A DNA stretch of 64,000 nt. Source: Mesorhizobium neociceri. GTDB taxonomy: Bacteria; Pseudomonadota; Alphaproteobacteria; Rhizobiales; Rhizobiaceae. The stretch lies in the NCBI RefSeq assembly GCF_013520985.1, contig NZ_JACDTY010000019.1, positions 59,174 through 123,173 on the forward strand, read 5' to 3'. Positions 53,482 through 63,400 of this stretch are shown one piece after another (within the stretch, counting starts at the first letter, position 1; each line of letters opens with the position of its first letter). Position numbers and translations under genes: made by a program. The notes under the pieces were generated by a model that saw nothing but the letters and a program-made list of their open reading frames with translations, made no database searches and was not told the origin of the DNA.

Positions 53482-54930
53482 ATGAATTCGACAACTATGT
53501 CGGCCATATGCAAGCGGCTTGGCCTGCTGACGACGGTTGCCATATTGAGCTGTGGGAATGCTCACGCGCTCACTCTCAAAGAGGCGATGGCGGTCGCCGT
53601 GGAGTCCAATCCCGAGATTGGCCAGGCTATCGAAAACCGCGAAGCAATCGAATTCGAGCTGCGCCAGGCAAAGGGGCTTTATCTTCCCAGCGTCGACCTG
53701 GAAGCGTCAGCGGGGGCTCGCCGCCTCGACAATCCGGACAGGCGCTCGCTTTCCATCGAGAACGACACGCTCTATCCAGCTGAAACCGACCTCACGGTTA
53801 CGCAGACGCTCTACGACAGCGGTGCAAGGCGCGCCGAACTGAACCGCCAGGCCTCGCGCGTCGACGGCGCCTCGTTCCGGGTTCTGGAACGGTCTGAATT
53901 CATCGGGCTCTCGGTTGTCCAGGATTACCTCGAAGCCATGTTGCAGGCCTCGATCGTTGTCGAAGCAAAGAAGAACCTCGGATTCCATCAGGGAATTCTC
54001 GGCGACATCCGGCAAGGCATTGCCGGCGGCGCGCTGAACGAGGCCGATCGGCAGCAGGCTGAGGAACGGCTGTTCGCCGCCAAGGCCCGTATGCAGGAAG
54101 CCACCGAGGAACTCGAGGCAGCAAAGATCCGGTTCTTCAAGACTGTCGGAAAGCCGCTGACCAGCGCCTCGAGGCCGGGCGATGTGTCCGCCGCGCTGCC
54201 GAGATCGCTTGACGAAGCAATCGGGCTGGCACGACAGAACAATCCGCGCGTGCATATGGCCAACAGCGATATCGACGCCGCGGCTTCCCTCGTGGATGCC
54301 GCACGGGCAAAATTCGGGCCCTCGATCACCGCCGAAGGTGTCGCCCGGGCAGGATCCGACATCGATGGCAGTGATGGCGACACGAACGACCTTCAGGCAA
54401 GGGTCGTGCTGCGCTGGAACCTTTATCGCGGCGGCATCGACAAGGCCAACGAGCAGGAACAAGTCCGCCGCGCCAGCGAGCAACGCCTTGTCCTGCACCA
54501 GGTCCTGCGTGAGATCGAGGAAGCCGTCCGCACGTCATGGGATCGACGCTTCCGGCAGGCCGACCTGGCCAAGACGCTGAAGCTTCAGGCAGCCGCCAAC
54601 GAAAAGTTGGTCGCGTCCTATCGCGAGCAGTTCAAGGTCGGTCAGCGCTCGCTGCTCGACGTGCTCGACGCACAGAACACGCGGTTCAACACAGCGACGC
54701 TTGCCGACACCGCGTCCTACGCGTCGCTTTTTGCCCAGTACCGGCTGCTGGCGGCAACCGGACAGTTGCTGAAGACCATGGACCTTCAGCCGGCCAAACA
54801 GGCAACCGCCTACGCCAAGGCCGAGTTCAATGCACCGGAAACGGCCGACACCGAAACCTATGCACGCACGCCGTCGGAGCAAAAGAACGACCTGCCTTTC
54901 GATATCCTCGCGCCGGTAAGGAAAAAGTAG
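53482..54930 (+). CDS. TolC-like outer-membrane protein of type I secretion (LapE-like)
   Basis: 482 residues from ATG 53482. Signal peptide to about residue 30 (AILSCGNAHALTLKEA). Two OEP repeats follow, each starting with a TLKEAMAVAVESNPEIG-like helix (second: SLDEAIGLARQNNPRVHMAN), and TLYDSGARRAELNRQ and NLYRGGIDKANEQEQV are the beta-barrel strands. The QRSLLDVLDAQNTRFNT segment is highly typical of the secretion subgroup. It is the outer-membrane exit duct for the transporter and adaptor encoded next and, in known systems, the anchor that holds the LapA adhesin. Confidence 0.92.
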   Translation: MNSTTMSAICKRLGLLTTVAILSCGNAHALTLKEAMAVAVESNPEIGQAIENREAIEFELRQAKGLYLPSVDLEASAGARRLDNPDRRSLSIENDTLYPAETDLTVTQTLYDSGARRAELNRQASRVDGASFRVLERSEFIGLSVVQDYLEAMLQASIVVEAKKNLGFHQGILGDIRQGIAGGALNEADRQQAEERLFAAKARMQEATEELEAAKIRFFKTVGKPLTSASRPGDVSAALPRSLDEAIGLARQNNPRVHMANSDIDAAASLVDAARAKFGPSITAEGVARAGSDIDGSDGDTNDLQARVVLRWNLYRGGIDKANEQEQVRRASEQRLVLHQVLREIEEAVRTSWDRRFRQADLAKTLKLQAAANEKLVASYREQFKVGQRSLLDVLDAQNTRFNTATLADTASYASLFAQYRLLAATGQLLKTMDLQPAKQATAYAKAEFNAPETADTETYARTPSEQKNDLPFDILAPVRKK

Positions 54931-54967
54931 TAAGGCCAAGGTCTAACGATAGTCCTGCGGGCGGATC

Positions 54968-57100
54968 GTGAACCCACAACCTAAAATCCTGTCCCCAAAG
55001 GAGGCCTTCAAGGCCTGCTTTTCGGCTGTTGCCGGCTACCTAGGCAGGCCGAGTGCCGAGACCGTGCTGTTTGCCGGCGTGCCGCTGTCGGATACCCGAA
55101 TCGATATCGACGCCATTCGGCATCTTGCCGAACGCGTCGGTCTTGAAATCACGGAGTTCAGCCATCGCGATTTTCTTCGCGGACGCATCGACCTCCCCGC
55201 CATCCTGTTTCGCGTCAGCCAATTGCCGGTTGCGCTGCTTGCCGAGACAGAGGACGATGGATTTACGACCGCTACCCAGGAGGACGGTCGCACAACCATC
55301 AGCAAATCCGAACTTGCCGGAAGCTACATAAGCGGCGGCGTTTCCTTCTCGATAACCTATGCCAACGCGGTCGAGGGGATGAGCGTCGGCTCGGCGGCCA
55401 AGATTGAGCGGCGACATTGGTTGACCGGAACGATGGGGCCATTCTGGCGCACCTATTCGAAGGTCATCCTGTCAGCGGTATTCATCAATCTGTTGGCCCT
55501 TGCCTCGCCGATCTTCACCATGAATGTCTACGACAGGATCTTGCCAAACAAGGCGATATCGACGCTTTGGGTGCTGTCGATCGGGATCGGCGCGGTCATT
55601 CTGTTCGACCTGCTCTTGAAAACCGCCAGAGCGTCGCTGATCGACTATGCCGGGCGCAAGGCCGATCTTCGCATTTCCTACATGCTGTTCGAGAAGGTGC
55701 TGAACTCGTCCTTGTCGGCACGGCCCGGTTCAACCGGCGAATATGCAAATCGGGTGACGCAGTACGAGTTCGTACGCGAGTTTTTCACGTCGAACACCGT
55801 CAGCGTCTTCATCGACACAGCATTCGTCTTCGTCTTTCTTCTTGTCATCTATGCGATAGGCGGCTGGCTGGTCATCATACCGGCCATTGCCTTTGTCGCC
55901 TCCGTGATCGTCGGGCTGATCACGCAACGGCGTATCGGCAAACGCGTTGCCGCCTCCATGAACGAGGCTTCGCAACGCCAGGCCCTACTGGTTGAATCCA
56001 TCTCCACGCTGGAGACGATCAAGTCGCTGCGGGCAGAGGCGTATCTTCTGCGAAAATGGGCAGAGCATTCCAAGAACGCGTCAAATACGTCTGAGAAGAT
56101 CAAGCAGCTTTCGGCTGCCGCCGGCAACATAACGCAGGCCATCCAGCAGCTGGTGACCGTCGCCCTGATCGTGGCCGGCGCCTATGCCTTTTCGGAAGGG
56201 CATGTCTCCACCGGCGCCATCATCGGCACCGTCATGCTGGCGGGCCGGGCGGTGGCTCCGCTTGGGCAGATCGCCATCACCTTGTCCAGACTTCGTCAGG
56301 CAATGCTCTCCTTGCGAATTGTCAACTCGATCATGGCGCAGCCGGAGGATCGGCCGGACACGGTTGGTTTCGTCAACCGCCCCATTCGCAATGGCGCGAT
56401 GGCGTTCAGGAACGTCGGCTTTGTCTATCCGGGTTCCGAAAACGAAGTTCTGACCGGCGTGAATTTCTCGGTGAAGCCCGGTGAGCGGATCGGCATCATC
56501 GGCCGCATAGGCTCGGGAAAGACGACCATGGGGCGGCTGATCGGCAGGCTTTTCCTGCCGACCTCCGGCGAGCTGCTGCTGGACGGGATCGACATCCGCC
56601 AATACCACCCGTCGGAGGTTCGTGCCGCGGTCGGTATCGTCGCGCAGGCCAACGATCTGTTTTCGGGCACCATCAAGGAAAATCTCCTGATGGCGTGCCC
56701 GGAGGCGACCGATGAACAGATCGTCGAAGCGGCCAAGGCTGCCGGCGTCGACGATTTCGTCTCCCGCCATCCGCGCGGCTACGACATGAATGTCGGCGAG
56801 CGCGGCACCAATCTCTCGGGCGGCCAGAGGCAGACAATGGCAATTGCCCGCCTGTTGCTGACCAAACCGAAAATCGTCTTCCTGGACGAGCCGTCCGGCT
56901 CGATGGATCTGGCTTCCGAGCGCCAGTTGATCAAGCAGCTCAAGGTGGCTTTCGATCGCAGCACGACGCTGATCGTTTCGACGCACCGCTTCAGCATGCT
57001 CGAGCTGGCCGACCGCCTGATTGTCATCGAGCAGGGCAAGATCGTTGCAGATGGACCGAAAGACCAGGTAATACAGGCGCTGCAGAGAACGAGCGCCTGA
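54968..57100 (+). CDS. Type I secretion ABC transporter (LapB-like)
   Basis: 710 residues from GTG 54968. Residues about 1-140 form a C39-like domain in which no catalytic Cys-His pair is evident, as in LapB and HlyB. Six membrane helices (about 155-440) precede the ATPase with Walker A GRIGSGKTT (about 515), signature LSGGQRQTMAIARL, Walker B IVFLDEPSGSMD and H-loop VSTHRFSM. It exports the unfolded adhesin directly out of the cell using a C-terminal signal. Gene order tolC-lapB-lapC and the adhesin downstream fit this. Confidence 0.92.
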   Translation: MNPQPKILSPKEAFKACFSAVAGYLGRPSAETVLFAGVPLSDTRIDIDAIRHLAERVGLEITEFSHRDFLRGRIDLPAILFRVSQLPVALLAETEDDGFTTATQEDGRTTISKSELAGSYISGGVSFSITYANAVEGMSVGSAAKIERRHWLTGTMGPFWRTYSKVILSAVFINLLALASPIFTMNVYDRILPNKAISTLWVLSIGIGAVILFDLLLKTARASLIDYAGRKADLRISYMLFEKVLNSSLSARPGSTGEYANRVTQYEFVREFFTSNTVSVFIDTAFVFVFLLVIYAIGGWLVIIPAIAFVASVIVGLITQRRIGKRVAASMNEASQRQALLVESISTLETIKSLRAEAYLLRKWAEHSKNASNTSEKIKQLSAAAGNITQAIQQLVTVALIVAGAYAFSEGHVSTGAIIGTVMLAGRAVAPLGQIAITLSRLRQAMLSLRIVNSIMAQPEDRPDTVGFVNRPIRNGAMAFRNVGFVYPGSENEVLTGVNFSVKPGERIGIIGRIGSGKTTMGRLIGRLFLPTSGELLLDGIDIRQYHPSEVRAAVGIVAQANDLFSGTIKENLLMACPEATDEQIVEAAKAAGVDDFVSRHPRGYDMNVGERGTNLSGGQRQTMAIARLLLTKPKIVFLDEPSGSMDLASERQLIKQLKVAFDRSTTLIVSTHRFSMLELADRLIVIEQGKIVADGPKDQVIQALQRTSA

Positions 57101-57143
57101 CAGAATCAGACTTGAGTGCATTCAATACGTTGGGGCGTCGGAA

Positions 57144-58433
57144 ATGCTTGCCAGGGAAGACCGGCCGCCGTTTTTTGCGTCGGCGTCGATATTCATCATC
57201 GGAGCGCTTTTTGCGAGTTCGGTCGCTTGGGCGTCCTTTGCCGAGGTCGATGAAATCGCACGCGGCGACGGCAAGATCATACCGGCGTCGAAGACCCAGA
57301 TCATCCAGGCCAGCGAGCCTGGCGTTGTTCAGGAAATCGCCGTGACGATCGGGCAGGTGGTCAAGAAGAACGACCTCATCATTCGCCTCGACAACACCTT
57401 CAACACCTCCAGCCTTGGCGAGCAGCAGGCCAAGGCGCGGGCGCTGCAGACGCGCATTGCACGGCTCAAGTTCGAACAGACCGGCACTCTCGAGGGCGCG
57501 TTTCCCTGCCCGACCGAGATCCAGAAGGTGGCGCCGGAAATCTGCGACAACGAGCAGAAGCTGCTCATCGCGCGCCGCGACAACTTCGAAGTCAAGCTAT
57601 CGGTTCTCAAGTCGCGCCTCGATCAGCGCGAGAAGGAACTGGACGAGGCCAATGCCAATGCCGATCGCCTCACCAAAAATCTGGTCGTCAGCGACCAGGA
57701 GGCGAAGCTGGTCGAAGCAATGGTCAAGAAGGGCCTGATGGCGCGAACCGAGCAGCTGCGCGTCGAGCGCGAGCAGACCGAGCTCAATGGCCAGCTGGCA
57801 CTCGCCGGAGAAACCATCAAGAAAGCCAAGTCGGCCATCACGGAAGCCCAGCTTCAGGTCGATGAACTCGGCCTGCAGCTGCAACAGGAGGCGCTCAGCG
57901 ATCTCACGCAGGCGCTGGCCGACCTTTCGGTGGTGGATGAGACGATCCGCGGCGCCACCGACAAGGTGGCGCGCACCGACATCCGTTCGCCTGTCGACGG
58001 TATCGTCAACACGCTCGACATCAACACGGTCGGCGCCTTCGTCCAGCCCGGCGCAGTCGTCGCGGGTATCGTGCCGACTTCCGAGACCCTGCTGGTCGAA
58101 GCGCGGGTTTCACCGCGAGACGTCGCCTTCATCCGGCCGGGGCAGGATGCTCTGATCAAGGTGACTGCGTATGACTTCTCGATCTTCGGCGGCATCGAAG
58201 GCAAGGTCTCGAACATCACCGCCGACAGCCTGGTCGACCAAAAGACCGGCGAACCCTACTATCAGGTTCGCGTCGCCACCGACAAATCGACGCTGACACG
58301 CGACGGCAAGACCTACTCGATCATCCCCGGTATGATCTGTTCGGTCGACATCAAGACCGGACGCAAGACGATCCTCACCTACCTGATGAAGCCGATCAAC
58401 AAGGCGCGTGAGGAGGCGATGAGTGAGCGGTAG
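57144..58433 (+). CDS. HlyD-family secretion adaptor (LapC-like)
   Basis: 429 residues. A short cytoplasmic end, a single membrane helix (about 11-32: FASASIFIIGALFASSVAWA), a lipoyl-like half (GDGKIIPASKTQIIQASEPG), a long coiled-coil hairpin (about 85-265), and C-terminal barrel (TDIRSPVDGIVNTLDINTVG). It links the ABC transporter to the TolC-like duct across the periplasm. Its last 11 bases overlap the start of the ribbon-helix-helix gene, so that gene belongs to the operon. Confidence 0.93.
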   Translation: MLAREDRPPFFASASIFIIGALFASSVAWASFAEVDEIARGDGKIIPASKTQIIQASEPGVVQEIAVTIGQVVKKNDLIIRLDNTFNTSSLGEQQAKARALQTRIARLKFEQTGTLEGAFPCPTEIQKVAPEICDNEQKLLIARRDNFEVKLSVLKSRLDQREKELDEANANADRLTKNLVVSDQEAKLVEAMVKKGLMARTEQLRVEREQTELNGQLALAGETIKKAKSAITEAQLQVDELGLQLQQEALSDLTQALADLSVVDETIRGATDKVARTDIRSPVDGIVNTLDINTVGAFVQPGAVVAGIVPTSETLLVEARVSPRDVAFIRPGQDALIKVTAYDFSIFGGIEGKVSNITADSLVDQKTGEPYYQVRVATDKSTLTRDGKTYSIIPGMICSVDIKTGRKTILTYLMKPINKAREEAMSER

Positions 58434-59061
58434 CGCGATCTCCGCTCCTGCTGATCGCGACCGGCTGCCACCGCTGGCGGCAGAGGATTTCGGACTGGAG
58501 TTCCGGGTTGTGGCGCGTGGCGGCACGCGCCGCGGCATTCGTCTGGAGCGGGCATTCTGGGCCTCGCTGAAGCAAATGGCCGAAAACCGGAAATGCACGA
58601 TCGGCATGCTGATCGAGGAGATCGCCGAGAGCCACGCCAACACCGGAAACCTGACATCGGCAATCCGCGTGGCCTGCATGCGTGGACTGGCCGACGAAAA
58701 CCTCACCTTGCAGAGGCTGGCGTCGATCAAGACCATCAGCGCCATTCTGGTCGCCTGTCCCTCGCCGGCCTTTGCCCTGTCATCGTCGAAGAAGATCCTG
58801 ACGTTCAATGCGCCGTTCCAGCAACTGGTGCGTCGTCAATTGCCGGCGGCGCCGAACGAGGACGCGCGCCACGACCTCAAGCTGGCGCTGGACCTCAATG
58901 TCGCCGACGTATTCGCCAGGCTTGAGGCCAATGGCGAGACGCCGGTCGCCACCGGTTTCGTCATCGGCGCCGGTGACCGCCGCTACCGGGGTCAACTGAA
59001 TGCGGTGCGGGCGCCGGTGGTCGAGCCGGAACTGCTGATGGCGTTCGTCTTCGGCGGCTAG
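58423..59061 (+). CDS. Ribbon-helix-helix domain protein in the secretion operon
   Basis: 212 residues from GTG 58423, overlapping the adaptor gene by 11 bases. Residues about 24-75 (EFRVVARGGTRRGIRLERAF then WASLKQMAENRKCTIGMLIE) resemble the RHH_4 ribbon-helix-helix domain of rhizobial DNA-binding or RNA-polymerase-associated proteins. The second half (about 105-212) looks like a PAS-type sensor domain (SSKKILTFNAPFQQLVRRQL). No membrane segment. An embedded cytoplasmic regulator of adhesin secretion would be a new element for a Lap-type locus, but function is inferred only from position. Followed by a strong hairpin. Confidence 0.75.
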   Translation: MSGSAISAPADRDRLPPLAAEDFGLEFRVVARGGTRRGIRLERAFWASLKQMAENRKCTIGMLIEEIAESHANTGNLTSAIRVACMRGLADENLTLQRLASIKTISAILVACPSPAFALSSSKKILTFNAPFQQLVRRQLPAAPNEDARHDLKLALDLNVADVFARLEANGETPVATGFVIGAGDRRYRGQLNAVRAPVVEPELLMAFVFGG

Positions 59062-59161
59062 AGCGTTTCACCGTTTCACGGAAACGGTGAAACGCTCTAT
59101 CTCTTTGTTTCGACGCAATTCCGGACGGAAAACCGCTCACACTTTTCCTGGAATTGCTCTA
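59060..59161. terminator. Hairpin terminator / palindromic repeat after the secretion operon
   Basis: A perfect 17-base stem (59060-59076 with 59082-59098, five-base loop) starts at the very stop codon of the ribbon-helix-helix gene. A further segment, CAATTCCGGAC...CTGGAATTG (59117-59157), repeats the theme, so the element is probably a rhizobial intergenic repeat that also ends transcription between convergent genes. Confidence 0.65.
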
Positions 59162-59190
59162 GAGCGCCCCAGACACCCTGACGGCATAGT

Positions 59191-60135
59191 TTACTGCTGC
59201 AGACCTTCGCCCGGTGCGACCGTCGAAAGGCCGCCCTTGATATCGGCTATTTGCGCAGAGCCGGTCTTTGCGCCATGGATCCACGCGCGATCGGTGCTGA
59301 ACGAATACAGCGGCACGTAGCTCGGCAGATCGCTGTCGCGCGAAACGACATTGCTCAGGCTGTCGAGAATGAAGACGCCGCTGCCGGTGCTGACCGACAG
59401 CACCGCATGAAAGAAACCACGCTTGCGATCCTGCAAGACAACCAGCGACATGCTCTGAGCCGGGATGCCTGCATGCAGCAGCGCGGTCATCTTGAGGATG
59501 GCAAAATCCTCGCAGTCCCCCGCCCGCCGCTCGAGGATTTCCGAGGGCTTCGCCCAGTAGTCGAGCTTGCCGTAAACCACGCTGTCCTTCTTGTAGGCGA
59601 TCGCGCGATTTATACTTGAATTGATGAAGGACAGCTTGTCGATGAAACCCTTGTCCCCGGCTGCCTTGACGATCCCGGCAAAGGTGCTGTTCTTGCGCTC
59701 GCATGCACTGCTCGCGGTGCACTCGACAATTGCCTTGTAGACAGGCGCCCAGCGCGCCGAGACCGGAAAATTGCGCATCGACAGGGCAACCGAACCGAAC
59801 ACGCCGGGAATGATCGCCGCCGTCTGGATCGGATCGATCCCGGCGTCGTCCTGCGCGATCGAAGGAGCAGGATTTTCATGAACGGCAGCAGGACCATAGC
59901 TGCCGAAAATCATGCCGATCCTGTAGGCTGAAACGGGCTGCCAGGGTTGCGGTCGAGCCAGCGAAATGCCGCCGAGACTGGGCGGGGTTTCGACCCTCGC
60001 CAGCATTCCAGCGACAGCGCGGTTATCCACGGCAACGGCGCTTGCGGAGGATGGCTGCGGCAGGCTTGCGATGCCCATTGCCAGCAGGAGCAGCTTGAGC
60101 CCGGTTATCCCCGGGGCAGATTTTTCTTTTTTCAT
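59191..60135 (-). CDS. lapG: LapG-like transglutaminase-type cysteine protease
   Basis: 314 residues from ATG 60135, with AAGGTGGG eight bases upstream. A signal peptide is likely (LKLLLLAMGIASLPQPSSAS), so it is periplasmic. The bacterial transglutaminase-like cysteine peptidase signature is clear: RRAGDCEDFAILK with nucleophile C208, FFHAVLSV with the catalytic His (about 257) and FILDSL with the Asp. In Pseudomonas and Shewanella LapG cuts the N-terminus of the surface adhesin and releases it, held off by LapD when cyclic-di-GMP is high. Convergent with the secretion genes and divergent from the adhesin. No LapD gene in the window. Confidence 0.88.
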   Translation of the reverse strand: MKKEKSAPGITGLKLLLLAMGIASLPQPSSASAVAVDNRAVAGMLARVETPPSLGGISLARPQPWQPVSAYRIGMIFGSYGPAAVHENPAPSIAQDDAGIDPIQTAAIIPGVFGSVALSMRNFPVSARWAPVYKAIVECTASSACERKNSTFAGIVKAAGDKGFIDKLSFINSSINRAIAYKKDSVVYGKLDYWAKPSEILERRAGDCEDFAILKMTALLHAGIPAQSMSLVVLQDRKRGFFHAVLSVSTGSGVFILDSLSNVVSRDSDLPSYVPLYSFSTDRAWIHGAKTGSAQIADIKGGLSTVAPGEGLQQ

Positions 60136-60457
60136 GACGCCCACCTTTGACTGTGGACGCTACCAATCTTGTCTCAAATTACTGGAAAGGAAGGTGGATA
60201 AGTTTCCGGCAAACAGGAACATCTATTTTGCATAAAATTTTATTCAATTTTATACTTATGTCTACCGACCCATCCCGACTGAAGGGTGTCAAACGGACCG
60301 CGGCCCAGCCAATGTATATCAGGCTATATGTTTGGAGTTTACCACGTGTAAAAAATGCCGAGACAGGCATATCGGAGTATATAAAAATGATTGTGGGATA
60401 GTTGCAAAGCAGGAGCCGTCACTGTCTCTTTCCGGGAAATACCGGAGGGGTTTGGTT
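60136..60457. promoter_or_regulatory. AT-rich divergent promoter region of lapG and the adhesin
   Basis: 322 bases with markedly low GC, especially 60210-60260 and 60300-60400 (runs such as ATAAAATTTTATTCAATTTT and GAGTATATAAAAATG). It must contain the promoters of the two divergent genes. ACCGGAGGGG (60441) is the adhesin ribosome site. No regulator site could be defined with certainty. Confidence 0.55.
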
Positions 60458-63400
60458 ATGACGAACAGTAACGAATTGGACACCGTCTCGAATTCTTGGG
60501 ACCAGCACTCTCACGATGAACATGGCGGCTCGCCGTCACAGGCAGGAACGCAGGTAGCGCAGGCCGCTCAGGCGGCGCCTGCCGAGCCCGTACCGGTCGA
60601 TGTCGGCAGCGGCGCGCCCGTCAAACAAGATGCACCTGCGGAGGCGAAGGCCCCAGCGGCAGCTGCGCCCCACGAATACGTGGCCGACGCCAGCAACGTG
60701 GTGAAGCTTCCGGCCAACGTCTCGATCGACAACATCAAGGTCGACGGCCACAACCTCGTGCTCGAACAGGCTGATGGCACGGTGATCGTGATCAAGGATG
60801 GCGCGCTCAACGTGCCGACCTTCATCATCGGCGACGTCGAGGTGCCGCGCGTTGCCTTGCTGGCAGCGCTTGAAGCAAGCCATGTCGATGTCGCCTTCGG
60901 TGCCGATGGTTCCATATCGGCCGGTCCGGGCGGTCCGAACCCAAGTGCGGGCGCAGACTTTTCGGTTCCCCCCGGCGGCATCGGCGACGGATTCGGTCTG
61001 TCGGCGCTGTTGCCGCCCACGGCTCTGCAATTTGGGCTTCTGGATCGGCGCGAACTGTTTCCGTCTGTCGTCGACAGGCCGGTTTCGGTGGTGGCCACAT
61101 CATTGCTCACCCCGGACCAGGCGGCCAGCGAAACCGGTCTTGACGGCGGCCCGGCTCAATCCCCCGGCAGCGACGCGCCGAGTAACGCTGAAACCTCCGG
61201 CATCGGAACGATCAGCATCGACGCACCGGATGGTATCGGGTCGATCGTCATCAACGGCGTCACCGTTACCGGTGTCAACCAGCAAATCCTGGGGCAGTTC
61301 GGCTACATCACGATCGTTTCCTTCGATCCGAACACCGGTGCTATCCAATATAATTACACGGTCACCGAGTCCGTTACCCATCAGAATCCAACAAACGGGT
61401 TTGATCCCAACGACACGGTTCCGGACAATTTCAGCATCACCGTCACGGACGTCGACGGCGATTCGGCCAGCACCACCTTTGCCGTCGCCATCGTTGACGA
61501 CGTGCCGACGGCGATTGCGGATACCGACAGCATCGCCGCCGGCCAGTTTGGCCCCGCGACGGGCAATGTGCTTGTCGGCGGTACGGACGCGGTCGACGCG
61601 AACGCCACGGACGGCGTTGCCGACACCCAGGGCGCCGACGGCGCGACGGTGGTTGGCGTCCAGGCTGGTAACACCAATACCGACGCCACCGGCTCGCTCG
61701 GCGTTCCGGTCCAGGGCCTCTATGGCAAGCTGACGCTGGCCGCCGACGGAACATACAGCTACGTTCGCGATGCAGGCTCGGCCGGAGGCGTCAACGACGT
61801 CTTCACCTACACCATCAAGGATGGTGACGGCGACACCTCGCACACCACGCTGACGATTTCGATCGGCAACTCGACGCCGGAGATCACCGACCTGACGCCG
61901 GAGGCCGGTGGCGGCGACGTCATCGTCAACGAGGATGACCTCCTGGCCAGCCGCGGGCTTGGCGAATCGGCCGGTTCCGACACCTCGAAGGAAAGCACCA
62001 TCCAGGGCGGCACCTTCACCATCTCCTCGCCCGACGGCATCCACTCGCTGGTGATCGGCGGCAACACCTTCATCACCGATGGCGTGTTCACCGCAGGCTC
62101 CTTCACCACGGCGCTCGGCAACACACTCAATGTGACGGCTTACAATGCTGCCACCGGCCAGGTGAGCTACACCTACACGCTGGTCGACAACGAGGCGCAT
62201 GCCGCGGGCCAAGACACCAACAGCCTTTTCGAGAACTTCACCGTCACGCTGACCGACCAGGATCTGCAGAGCACCGACGCCACGCTCACCGTGAATATCG
62301 TCGACGACGTGCCCACGGCGCATGATGAAGCCTCGCAGTCGATTGCCGAAGGTGCCCCGGCGCTGACGGGAACACTGGACTTCGTCGCCGGCGCCGATGG
62401 CGCGACGGTGACGCATGTCAATGGCACGCTGCTGACCTTCGATCCCGGTACGGGCTACTCGCAGTCGATCGACATCGGCGCGGGCACCATCCAGGTGAAG
62501 GCGGACGGGTCCTACTCGTTCACGCCGGATGCTTCGGTCGACAACAGCTCCGGTCCGGTGGCGGTCAACGCGACCTACACGGTGACGGACGGCGACCTCG
62601 ACACTTCGACGGCCAACATCGCGTTCACGATCACGGACGGCGCGGCGCCGGCTGCGGGCGCTCCTATCACGCTGGCGCTTGACGACCAGAATCTGAGCGA
62701 CGGCTCGACGCCGGCCGGTCCGGACTTCGCCTCGAACTCGATCACCTTCACGCCGGGCTCGGATGCGATCGCCTCGATCGCCTTCGGCACCGACCTGAGC
62801 GGGCTGAACACCGCGAACCTGATCTGGACCAGGGTGTCGGACACCCAGGTAGTGGGCAAGGACGGCGCCGTGACCGTGGTGACGCTGGATCTGTCGGTTA
62901 CCAACAACGTGGCGACGGTGACGGCGACGCTGAACAACAATTACGATGCCCATCCTGGCATCAATCTCGACGACCTGGTCAATCTGGGCCATGTCGGCGT
63001 GGTTGCCACCGATACCGATGGCACCCAGGCAACCGGCACGGTCAACGTGACGGTGTCCGACGACGCTCCGACGGCGACCAACGAGGCTTCGCAGAACGTT
63101 GCGGAGGGCGCGACGGTGACCGGCACGCTGGACTTTGTCGCCGGCGCCGACGGCGCCACGGTGACGCATATCGGCGCCACGGCGCTGGTGTTCAATCCGG
63201 CCGACAGCAACTACTCGCAGGCGATCGACATCGGCGACGGCTTCATCAAGGTCAAGGCCGACGGCAGCTACTCGTTCACCGCCGACAATCCGGTCAACGG
63301 CACCGGTGCGGCCTCTGCCACCTTTACGGTGACTGACGGCGACGGTGACACGGCGAGCGCCAACATTGCCTTTGCGGTGACGGACGCCAACCATCCGACG

